A stretch of DNA of 64,000 bases from Berberis thunbergii (Eukaryota; Streptophyta; Magnoliopsida; Ranunculales; Berberidaceae), in contig QNQO01010778.1 in assembly GCA_003290165.1 (NCBI GenBank), forward strand, positions 1 through 64,000, read 5' to 3'. The notes under the pieces are model-generated. The model searched no databases and was not told the origin of the DNA. It saw nothing but the letters and a program-made list of their open reading frames with translations. The position numbers and the translations under genes are program-made. Below are positions 56,601-64,000 of the stretch, in pieces (positions within the stretch are counted from its first letter, which is position 1; every line of letters starts with the position of its first letter).

Positions 56601-57282
56601 CATTGAAAACCTGGCGCCTGTTAAATCACTTTTCACTTGAGAACTTACCAACTCCGCAAGCTTGTTCGAATTCACTAGACTCAAATTTGGCAGGTCCCAC
56701 ACGTCCCAAAAATGCTAAAGCTTCATCTAACTGAGCAGGGGTTTTAATCTACAACACCAAGTAGAAAGACAAATATATATATATAATAATAAACCCAAGC
56801 CTTGATGAAAACCAGAAGACGCTTAAAGTTGAATCAACCCTACTCACCTTAGATGAGACAATGTATTCAAGCAAAGTGGGGCGATGAGCAAGTGCATTGG
56901 CAGGGAACTTGGTAGCAACCTGCCACGTATAACATCAACGACAAAACCCCCCACCCAAGTTATTCACTTCTTGATTGTAAAATAAAAAGAAGTAATAAAA
57001 TTACCGTGTAGAGAAGATTCCCAATAGTCTTGCTACATCCATCAACTACACCCGCCTACAAATTTCATCGAAAATAAATAAAGAAATAAATAAATGATAA
57101 ATCTGTGAAGCGAGATTTTATTATTTTAAAGTGTAAAAGAAATAAAATACCTGGTGGATTACGGCATTCAAGTTGTTGGTGACCTTGTTGTTAGCAACGG
57201 TGTTGCGTGCTGTTTTCTCGTCCAAACCCAGTTTCAGAAACAATTCTACCAACTTTTCATTCTTTTCATCTTTACTTCCCAT
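27541..57282 (-). CDS. OVA9: Glutaminyl-tRNA synthetase, 23 exons
   Basis: Class I enzyme charging tRNA-Gln. Exons in transcript order: 57151-57282, 57005-57055, 56848-56919, 56649-56748, 49306-49401, 46044-46105, 45844-45945, 45661-45747, 41727-41879, 41589-41644, 40835-40925, 40680-40766, 40157-40354, 39982-40080, 37965-38096, 37692-37828, 35706-35805, 33570-33665, 31809-31909, 28478-28583, 28304-28393, 28096-28225, 27541-27638. The total is 2376 nt, 791 codons; all phases join. Exons 1-6 are the eukaryotic N-terminal tRNA-binding domain ([20 protein letters not shown]). Exon 7 has the Lys-rich linker ([14 protein letters not shown]). Exon 9 has [14 protein letters not shown] (HIGH motif, residues 280-285) and exon 15 has VMSKRK (KMSKS equivalent, near 502-506). 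The anticodon-binding barrels fill exons 17-23, ending KIGNK. Length agrees with Arabidopsis OVA9 as I recall it. The intron after exon 13 uses a GC donor. Introns are swollen by transposons. Confidence 0.96.
28584..31808 (-). other. Synthetase intron 19
   Basis: Intron of 3.2 kb without a recognisable gene or element. It contains a (GA)n tract near 30884-30898 and an (AT)n tract near 31722-31742. Its exon-20 side is part of the duplication shared with 63402-64000. Confidence 0.7.
31910..33569 (-). other. Synthetase intron 18
   Basis: No gene seen. An (AT)n tract lies at about 32569-32598, followed by an AATAAT-type run. Confidence 0.65.
34020..35240 (-). mobile_element. LINE remnant in synthetase intron 17
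   Basis: On the minus strand, 34520-34380 reads as a LINE zinc-binding domain (GRMLTVDN, then [14 protein letters not shown] with a later H and C). 34260-34200 reads as [14 protein letters not shown]. Fragments further upstream (LWDEW near 35135) are compatible with more ORF2. Stops and frame breaks are frequent, so it is an old inactive copy. Confidence 0.6.
36318..37023. mobile_element. Non-autonomous hAT element, 706 bp, with 8-bp TSD
   Basis: Terminal inverted repeats CAGTGTTCTAAAAATCG and CGATTTTTAGAACACTG, flanked on both sides by TATATATA (36310-36317 and 37024-37031), which fits hAT but lies in an AT repeat. Subterminal regions are rich in CTAGGCGG / CCGCCTAG repeats. There is no transposase frame. 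It lies in synthetase intron 16. A truncated relative lies in the rpl2 group II intron at 21620. Confidence 0.85.
38097..39981 (-). other. Synthetase intron 14
   Basis: Mostly AT-rich with no element I can name. On the gene strand, 39131-39400 encodes a coding-like, Lys/Glu-rich stretch ([18 protein letters not shown] and an acidic LWDEM segment) that is not part of the synthetase. It may be a captured fragment of another gene. Confidence 0.5.
40081..40156 (-). other. GC-AG intron 13
   Basis: Exon 13 ends ATAAAG and the intron begins GCAAGT, ending GCAG before TTCACC. The only way to keep the conserved AYRIK-FTPHPH reading is to use this GC donor, which otherwise matches the strong AG|GCAAGT consensus of plant GC-AG introns. 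The intron is only 76 bases. Confidence 0.85.
44285..44657 (-). mobile_element. 5'-truncated LINE with 16-bp TSD
   Basis: Flanked by exact TCCTTTTTATGATGTA copies at 44269-44284 and 44658-44673. On the minus strand it reads WKERNG-like, then [10 protein letters not shown] and a hydrophobic tail typical of the LINE ORF2 C-terminus. It ends in an A-rich tail (AATAAAAAAACAAAAAAAAC). The insertion is short and recent enough to keep a perfect target duplication. Confidence 0.85.
44995..45450 (-). pseudogene. LINE ORF2 C-terminal fragment
   Basis: A 147-codon frame contains the C-terminal zinc-binding region ([14 protein letters not shown]) followed by [17 protein letters not shown] and [12 protein letters not shown]. 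The latter is similar to the fragment at 44285-44657. No polymerase domain remains. No target duplication is visible. Confidence 0.7.
46106..49305 (-). other. Synthetase intron 5
   Basis: Intron of 3.2 kb. 46800-47408 has ends resembling inverted repeats (AAGGAAGCACAGAC at left; the complement of AAGGATGCACGGATAC at right) and internal GTGTCGACA-type motifs, suggesting a decayed DNA transposon. 47990-48085 is G-rich on the plus strand. No gene seen. Confidence 0.5.
51186..52215 (+). pseudogene. PIF ORF1, Myb/SANT-like DNA-binding protein
   Basis: The DNA-binding partner of the transposase. It starts at ATG 51186 (QYNQWT), with an in-frame TAG at 51237. It continues [40 protein letters not shown] and [20 protein letters not shown], a Myb/SANT-like trihelix fold. 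An intron of about 90 bases ends in TTTTTAACAG near 51613. The second exon ([15 protein letters not shown]) ends in a frameshift at an A run near 52040, beyond which the frame resumes ([21 protein letters not shown]) to a stop at 52215. It is therefore non-functional. Confidence 0.85.
52502..53794 (+). pseudogene. PIF/Harbinger DDE transposase
   Basis: Catalytic partner of ORF1. The N-terminal part spans 52502-52933 and is cut by a frameshift near 52855. After a short intron the core reads [13 protein letters not shown] (first Asp), [16 protein letters not shown] (second Asp), [14 protein letters not shown], and then [16 protein letters not shown] (Glu), ending in [17 protein letters not shown] and an acidic tail. 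The three DDE residues remain, but a TAA at about 53526 and the frameshift inactivate it. Confidence 0.9.
55067..55191 (-). pseudogene. PIF transposase C-terminal fragment
   Basis: Reads [20 protein letters not shown], then [11 protein letters not shown], closely matching the C-terminus of the transposase at 53640-53730. It carries none of the catalytic residues. Confidence 0.85.
55298..56216. mobile_element. Nested terminal-inverted-repeat element, about 919 bp
   Basis: GCCAATAC occurs on both sides (55290-55297 and 56217-56224) as a candidate 8-bp target duplication. The ends are inverted: TAAATAACACCACCATTTC at the left, and the complement of the same motif at the right (GGTGGTGTTATTTA). 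Inner arms repeat CTGAAGGACACCAC. The middle is polypyrimidine/polypurine low-complexity sequence. A 211-codon minus frame there is a composition artefact. Superfamily uncertain (hAT or Mutator-like). Confidence 0.65.
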
Positions 57283-58313
57283 TGTCGAAGCAGCTTTGCT
57301 TTAGTTCGGACGAAGAAGAAGATGACGATGATGAACTCAATCAACTCTCTCTGCGCGTTTAGAACCCCTAATTTTCCCACCCACAGAAACACAATCAGAA
57401 GAGTTTGGGTTTTGACTCAGTTGGTTCGCGTGAAGGCCCCCCGCCGTGAGATTCAAGAAAGGACACAGATGACGCCAGTGGAAAAAGGGAGGGGAGACCG
57501 GTAGGGTTTGTTTGGGGGGGCTTTCGGACAAGTGGTGCTGTCACGGACTACGGACTTTTAACTCTCAACACCCGACTTTCTTATATACAGCAGGGAAAAT
57601 TCTATTGTGTCCGGCTGTAGCACCGTAGATATGCATTAAGATACGCAATAACTCTAATCTCAATGCATATCTACAGTGCTACCGTGCACCGAGCACTATA
57701 GCCAGGCACTGTAGCATTACTCAATTATTTTATATCTCCCACATCACATCTCTAGACAAGGGAGATGAAAGACGATTGTTTTTGGAAAATACGTTGCTTT
57801 AAATATTTTAATTTTTTTCAAAACAAAAACGTTTTTCCTGTAAATGCCATTTGATAATAATGTTAATTAATGAATTAGATAATAATTATTATTATTATTA
57901 TTGACTAAATTTATCAAACAAATATAATTAAGCATTAAGCGAAATTGAAAAAATGTGAGACCACATTATAAAAGTCATACATATTGTGTTATGCTTACAA
58001 GTGATTGTGGACATTATTATAGATCATTCAATTGTGACTAAGAATATTCAACCAAAGTCGTCATTTCAAACAAACATATATAAACGACAATCAATAAATG
58101 AAACAAAATATAAGTAAATCGAAGTCAACTTTCAAGAATAGTAAAGTCCAAAATGGCAAACCTTAAAATATGTGAAAAGAAGATTACCCAAAAGTAGTAA
58201 AATGTTGCTAAATTCAAATTAAGAGCCTAAAGAAGACTGGCCTACCAAAATTCAGATTTCAAATCTACAACATGGCATAGTCGACTGACTTTTACTGTTA
58301 TGACCGTTCTGAT
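57283..58313. other. 5' flank and probable promoter of the synthetase gene
   Basis: The first 250 bases upstream of the ATG are mixed in composition and must hold the 5' untranslated region and promoter. I see no clear TATA box position. Beyond 57600 the sequence is AT-rich with no gene. 57610-57710 contains an imperfect inverted repeat (TAGCACCGTAGATATGCATT and the complement around 57660-57690). Confidence 0.45.
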
Positions 58314-59311
58314 TAGGGGTGGGCATCTCATCCCGCAATCCCGATCTCGTCCCGATTTTTTCGGGTCTTTTAGGGATTGATCAAACTCATCGTGTCGCGT
58401 CCCGATCTAGATTGGGATGGAGATTTGCAATCCTGTCCCATCCCGAACTTAGGCTAGAAGTTAGAACTTAAGTTATAACTTTGTGGTGAAGTGTGCATAC
58501 AAAAGTCACAGAGTATTGGGTTAATATCTCTTCTATGATCAACGGAAATTAGGTCATGCTTTGGTGTAATGTCTCAAAACTTTCTCCTATTTGGCAAAAC
58601 AATCTCACTTTAAATCAATCAGATTAGATTGGGAATCTCTTATTAACAACAACTAAAACTAAACTTGAAGGAAGGTTGGGATTTAAATCCAAAAACTTCC
58701 CTAATGGCAGGTAAGTGAACTCTGTATAGTTTTCCATCCCATTTTGTTTTTTTTTTTTTTTTTTTTGTTACTTCGATTGATCATTCTTGTTATTGTCACT
58801 GATTTGAATTTCTTTTGATGATGTTGTTGATGTTTTATTTCACAAGTGATGTATATTATGAAGTTTTAGGGTCAGAAAATGAAGTCCATTAACATTCACA
58901 TACCTAATATTTGCACATGCGTCTACAGTTGTGTTTGGTGATAGATAAAAAGGTATTGTTTAAGCTGAATAATTATCTTTCAAAAGAAGATAATGCACAT
59001 TAGTTTAAGCTGGATGATCTTCTTTTAAAAAACAAAAAGATAATGCACATTAGCTTCAGTTCAAGATGAACACCAACCAAGGCTTGTTGGGTGAGTTGAT
59101 TTAGTTGAGGTTGTAGTTTGTTTGTTTGTTTGTATGTAGTGGTACAAACACTTTCAGTGTTTTGGTATTGAAAATGCTTTTTTGAGTTTTATTTCCTGTT
59201 GATCTCATCCCGTCCTGAATCCATTTGGGATGGGATGAGGTCTATCTCATCCCATCCCGAACAAATATGATGGGATAGGGATGAGGTTCATCTTGTCCCG
59301 TGCTCACCCTA
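58314..59311. mobile_element. hAT-type element, 998 bp, with 8-bp TSD
   Basis: The ends are TAGGGGTGGGCA and TGCTCACCCTA, with flanking GTTCTGAT (58306-58313) and GTTCTGAC (59312-59319), an 8-bp duplication with one change. Subterminal stretches carry repeated CATCCCG / CGGGATG motifs in both orientations. No transposase frame. Confidence 0.75.
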
Positions 59312-59559
59312 GTTCTGACTAAATAGTCATTCTGATTTTGATGTGACAATAGAGTTAAAAACAATTATGTGGTAATTGCCTATGAATTTTTTGAATCAGT
59401 CTATAAATATGAGAGTCCTATTTACTCACAATAACTATGATTTTTTTTAAACTTGAAAGAGGCTAATGATACAACAAATCGTTCGTTAATTTGCATCGTA
59501 CACGTGTCATGATGATCTCGTTAATAGAGCAAAGTGATTCTAATTACGTGCCCAATCTG

Positions 59560-61003
59560 GCAAAGCCTAGACCACAAAAATCCCACTGAGGCAGGGTCTA
59601 GAGAAGGTTAGACCCAAACAATAGCACCCTAATAAGCCCATACGTCACAAGGTCAAGCCCAATATGCGTAAGACCTGATAAAGCAAGTATCCGAGGGATC
59701 GATCTAAGACGGACAGACCAGCAATATATTGATTTCGACTAAAAAACAAATATCAGAGTATAAGTTCTGCATGGAAACTCCCCTGCATGGACAACACTTT
59801 AAAATGGAAGAATCTATTGCAAATCTAGAAACACAAGTCATGCATGGAAACTCTTCTACATAGACGGCTCCTAACAAGGAAAAAGATTTTCATCAAGATA
59901 TATTTCCCTAAACTACGCTACCATGATACTCGCATGATAAATATGGTACGCTACAGAACCCAATTTATGGAAAATGACACTCGCATGAAAAATATGACAC
60001 ATGGTTGATGAACAAAGGTACGCTACAGAACCCAATTTATAACATTACACATTTCTCAAGCATTGTCTGACTTAAGCATCGGAGTGTCATTAACCACCCC
60101 AATGTTCAGGAGAGCCATTTTGCCCCCGTTGGCTCTCAGTGGACCAAGGGCGGAGGAGTGAGCAACGGATATCTGACGTCTAAGGCCGACAAACCCGCCT
60201 CACAGAACCCCTCCGGCATAGGGCCACCAATCCAGACGTGATGTACAACCTCACCGTCCCCTCGTTCATGGATCACATCATGAACGAGCCACTGCCGAAG
60301 AAGTTTAGTTTGCCTGGAGTTTTATGATGGGACAACAGACTCATCCGTTCACTTACGCCATTACCAGCATGTAATGGCGCTCAAAGAAGGATTTGAAGTA
60401 GTAATGTGTCAATCATTCCCCACCAGCTTGAAGAAGCCAACACTAATCTGGTTCCATAGTCTTCTTTCTCGGGTTGAAAATCGCACCGTCGGTTCGGGTT
60501 TTTAGCCAAACCGAACCGATTCTAATTTATGTAAACCATAACCAAACCAAACCGACTAAATTGAACCAAAACCGAACCGACCGAATATTTTAAGCATATT
60601 AAATCATTTATATATAAATATATTATTTATTATATCGATTTGGTCGGTTGAAAACACATAGAAACCAAAAAACCGACCACTTCAGTTTTGAATTTTTTAA
60701 AACCAAAACCGATCCGAACCGAACCAGCCGGTTCAGTTTTGATCGATTTTTTGTAAAGCCCTACTTCTTTCGAAGTCCATTGACTCATTTCGTACGCTGG
60801 CCAAAGTGCTTCTTACCCCCTTTGTCGACAGCCAACGGATCAGGAATGGTCTATATTACTTGCTCACCTTCAAACAGAAGTCAAACGAAACCCTGAGGGA
60901 GTACGTCACACGCTTCAATGATGAGTTAACTCTCATCAACAGCTGCAACAACGAAACCTCGGGTCTGACAAGAGGTTGGTACTACGACTTTGTCATGCGC
61001 TGA
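59560..61003 (+). mobile_element. Ty3/gypsy LTR-retrotransposon fragment (LTR end plus gag)
   Basis: 59560-60116 looks like LTR sequence, with a CTGACTTAAGCATCGGAGTG box near its end and a primer-site-like TTTTGCCCCCGTTGG stretch after it. From about 60230 there is gag coding with frame changes: MDHIMNEPLPKKFSLPGV, then MALKEGF and CQSFPTSLKK, and after the inserted element LREYVTRFNDELTLI. Two copies of GGTACGCTACAGAACCCAAT lie in the LTR part (59945 and 60017). Protease, polymerase and the second LTR are missing. Confidence 0.7.
60469..60763. mobile_element. Small hAT-type element, 295 bp, nested in gag
   Basis: Exact CTTCTTTC target duplications at 60461-60468 and 60764-60771. The ends TCGGGTTGAAAATCG and the complement of TAGGGCTTTACAAAAAATCG form short inverted repeats. 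The interior is dominated by CGGTTCGG / CCGAACCG motifs, as in common plant miniature elements. It splits the gag reading frame. Confidence 0.85.
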
Positions 61004-61838
61004 TTTTCGAAAAAACGAAAATCCTTATATCCATGTACAATTATCCATTTTCCCCAAGACGTGAAATTCAATAACTGAATAACATTTAGCAACAATAACT
61101 TAGACATAATTCAGAAAAGAAAAAAAAAGTAAACAAATCAAAAATAATAAAATAAAGCTCTAACCAAGGAACTTTTTGACGTGGTTCGCCCCACTAAAAA
61201 AACTCCAATAGCGTTGCTCAAAAATCTCTAAACCTGAGACAAACTAATTGGCTACATTCCAAAAAAAACGTACCCAAAAAGCAAATATCACTTGGGTCAG
61301 CAATTAAACTGGTATGACTAATCTCCATCCCAAAATTAATATAGTAGCAAGTGATAACATAAAATTAAACACAAACGATGAACCACACAAACATGTAGTT
61401 CCTCAATGAGGCAAATGTGTCATGCAAAAAAATCACAGTTTAAATAATTTAATTCCTCAACAAGGGAATCATGTCATCATAATAAGTTATTATCATTATT
61501 AAATAAAATATTTATTTTACCTATAGTAATAATTAACCATAGCAAGTCCGACCTGCAGTAATGTTAGTAGACTTGTCATCCTGCATGAAAAGAGTTAGAA
61601 ACAATATGAATATGAATATGACTACTCAAATAGTTGGTATTTTATTAATTAAAACAACAGTGTCCATACATTATTTGACTTAATTATATTATTCATTTTT
61701 ATTGGATTGATCACTTAAACGATACCACAGTCACACTGCCTCCGTGTCGATCTCTCATATAAAGAATAACTTCTTTGTCGTCTATGTCTAAGTTGGGACA
61801 CATCACATACAGACATGCATCACCAGATACTCCTAACT
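61004..61838. other. AT-rich nuclear spacer
   Basis: No gene or element recognised. Retrotransposon coding stops near 61003. Confidence 0.45.
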
Positions 61839-61948
61839 ATATGAGTAACAAAAAGCCACTCTTGGGCTATCAATGTGCATAAGCCACGTCACATTTTTTA
61901 CTGAAAAATAATCAGGAAATATGAGTAACAAAAAGCCACTCTTGGGCT
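61839..61948 (+). repeat. 30-bp direct repeat at duplication breakpoint
   Basis: ATATGAGTAACAAAAAGCCA continuing to CTCTTGGGCT occurs at 61839-61868 and again at 61919-61948. The second copy ends one or two bases before the duplicated synthetase sequence begins at 61950. Confidence 0.9.
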
Positions 61949-61949
61949 A

Positions 61950-64000
61950 AACAAGTGATGATTGTTTACAAATGACTATCTTGTAAGCAGGAAATATGCC
62001 AGACTAGGGTTCCTTATTTTACTTTTAATTTCAGTTAGTTCAATATATAACATTACAAATGTTTTTCTTATGATTACTTTATTTTAAACAATCTAAAACA
62101 ATAACCAATATTTTGGATCAAGAAAGAAAAACCTTGTTTTTGACACTTTTCATTAACTTGAAAACACTAGATTAGAGTTTATGTAAAGACAATATGTACA
62201 ATGCAAGGTAGGAAACACCTTTGTATTTATCCTTCTATTAAGTTAATCTCCTAGTTATTCCACCCTTCACAATGACCGATCTAGTATAACCTTCAACCTC
62301 CAAGAGACCCCACAAACCAACATTGGAGGATCCACTAGAATGGATCGTCACTCCATCATTACTTATTCCCAATTTTGGAGTAAGAATCCTTAAGTGTGAC
62401 CGTTCTGTTGAAGACAAGTTTCTCAGACGAGGAGTCTGGATCTACCACAAAATATCCTGGCAAAAGAAAGAGCACAATAGATATTAAGGACTGACATAAC
62501 AAACATATTCAATATCTATGTTGTGGAACAACTAAGTAGGAAAGCTTGAGGGCAATGTTAAACAGAGGTGTCATAAAGAAAATTTGAAACGTGTGTTTGA
62601 TTGCTAGGAAAATCATAATTCAATGGAAGATGACTTTCCACGAAAATGGATACAAAACTTTTACATAGAACATGATTTACAGACATCCACAACTTTCAGG
62701 AGGCTAGCGAAGTCAAGTGAGAGAAAAAGCTGTTGAAGATTTGGAAAAAGTGTTTATCAGGTTCTCTATTGTCAAATTTACAATGGCTTCATGGATGATG
62801 TGTTGATGAAACTGAACTTAATCAGGTGTGGAGAGTCATAAACTATGGCTAAACAATTTTAATCATTTGACGCGAAAAGAAATTACCAGATGTCTCGAGG
62901 GATTGTAACTTACCTAGCCTCTCAAACTGAAACTTATCACCCACGGCAGCACCACGAAGGGAGTGCAGAGAAAATGCTTCTGATATAACCTCCTTGGACA
63001 ACGGATTTAAATCACCAAGCCAGTCATCAAGCTCTGCAGGGTTCTGACACCAGAAAAATGATGATTACCAGAAAGTTTGTTTATCAAAGAGAAGAAAACA
63101 AGAATGGAAATGAATGCCTACCTCAGAAACAAACAGTCTATCAAACAATCTAACTTCCACTTTAAGAGGATCAACCCCAGAAGAAGGATGTGCGACCCAA
63201 TGAAGCACACCCTGCATCAATTTTATATCGCTAAGAATCATCACAATTATAAGTGTACATGCACAACAATTGGTTCATCTATGTCGGAAGAAAACCTTGG
63301 GCTTTGTCGTCTTTGAAGCATCATACTCAGCATGAATCTCGACAACACTTTCTTTATCATCCCCATAGAAAACTTCTGTACATTTTATGGGAAAGGCATA
63401 CCTGCAGCATGGACAAAATATTAGAATCATGGTGCATTTGTCCTATCGTGAAACAAGGACAGAAATCTGCATATTCTTTTCTTCTCTTTTTTCCCTGAAA
63501 GAAGATTCGAGCTTAATTTAAAAGATAGAAGTACAAGGAGATCCCCACTAAAGTAACAACAAGGACCTATTGTTTGGATACACTGGAATCTCAATTGACA
63601 AGTGGATCTTCAAAGTGAACCCCTCTTAAGACTATGATGCACCGAACAATCCCACAAGATCGCTATGATCTTCAATAACAGGATTCCGGATGAATATTTT
63701 CTCGAGTAAGCATAACCTGCAATTCAAAGCAAGAGAACAACATACAAGGGCTCTCCGAATAGGGATTAGAGATGAGAGATCATCAACAATCTTCACCCAA
63801 TTTACCAGAAGATGTTCGAAGCCAACCCTTTGAAGATAGAAATTTCAAATGCAAGTAACAGCATCGACAAAAGCCTCTGAAGTTTGAAGAACCTACTATT
63901 TTCCTTTGGCAATCCAAACAACCCAACAAATTGCATCACTTTTGCTTTCCCTTTAGATAAGGCGTTACTGAAACCTTCAAAACACTGACCATAATTTGGG
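61950..64000. repeat. Segmental duplication, copy B (continues beyond window)
   Basis: Direct copy of 27131-29180 shifted by about 34.82 kb. Differences I see: one C/T near 62107, single-base indels near 62215, 63437 and 63700, A/G changes near 63447 and 63509, and A for T in exon 20 near 63370. Confidence 0.95.
62359..63401 (-). CDS. Second glutaminyl-tRNA synthetase, last four exons (partial)
   Basis: Exons equivalent to 20-23 of the gene at 27541: 63296-63401, 63122-63211, 62914-63043 and 62359-62456. All splice sites, phases and the stop codon are conserved. One exon-20 codon differs (ATC to TTC, Ile to Phe, in the CTEVIYGDD stretch). The rest of the gene, if present, lies to the right of the window. 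It could be a tandem paralogue, a truncated duplicate, or an assembly duplicate of the same locus. Confidence 0.85.

Noticed and set aside
57154..57504. 116-codon plus-strand frame at the synthetase start
   Set aside because: Antisense to exon 1 and the 5' untranslated region.

Overview
The window is flowering-plant nuclear DNA that carries a block of about 24 kb of plant mitochondrial sequence, followed by one very large nuclear gene stretched by transposon insertions. The mitochondrial assignment rests on unmistakable angiosperm mitochondrial genes: nad1 exon 1 with an ACG start, full-length ccmB, a trnK-UUU, and rpl2 split by a group II intron followed by rps19 and rps3 remnants. The nuclear assignment rests on a 23-exon cytosolic-type glutaminyl-tRNA synthetase gene and on LINE, hAT, PIF/Harbinger and Ty3/gypsy remnants. 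I cannot name the species. It must descend from a lineage whose mitochondrion kept rpl2 with its intron.

Layout. 1-1310: AT-rich nuclear-like sequence ending in a LINE 3' end. About 1310-25010: mitochondrial block (nuclear mitochondrial insertion, or a mitochondrial contig joined by assembly). It is mostly non-coding and contains a short-repeat family in five copies (one with a precise micro-inversion), a plastid psbD fragment, foreign retrotransposon scraps, nad1 exon 1, ccmB, trnK, rpl2, an rps19 stub and a 127-codon chimeric ORF that begins like rps3. The protein genes are open and unspliced, and keep codons that look unedited, so the copy was DNA-mediated. A hAT-type nuclear element sits inside the rpl2 group II intron. 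25010-27540: degraded hAT-like element, a near-perfect 69-bp foldback and the 3' flank of the next gene.

27541-57282, minus strand: glutaminyl-tRNA synthetase, 23 exons, 791 codons by my reading, all exon phases consistent. Its introns hold a LINE remnant, a 5'-truncated LINE with a 16-bp target duplication, a non-autonomous hAT element with an 8-bp target duplication, and two PIF/Harbinger elements in opposite orientation with TAA and TTA target duplications; the second is itself invaded by another terminal-inverted-repeat element. 57283-61950: promoter-side flank, another hAT element, and a Ty3/gypsy LTR-gag fragment interrupted by a small hAT element with an 8-bp target duplication.

61950-64000: a direct-orientation copy, over 99% identical by eye, of 27131-29180. 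It carries exons 20-23 of the synthetase gene and runs off the end of the window. Either a second tandem synthetase gene continues to the right, or the assembly has duplicated the locus.

No bacterial-type operon, CRISPR array or defence system is present. The items most worth following are the rps3-headed chimeric ORF, the hAT insertion in a mitochondrial group II intron, the flip-like micro-inversion in the mitochondrial repeat family, and the very recent duplication of the synthetase 3' end with a 30-bp direct repeat at its breakpoint.
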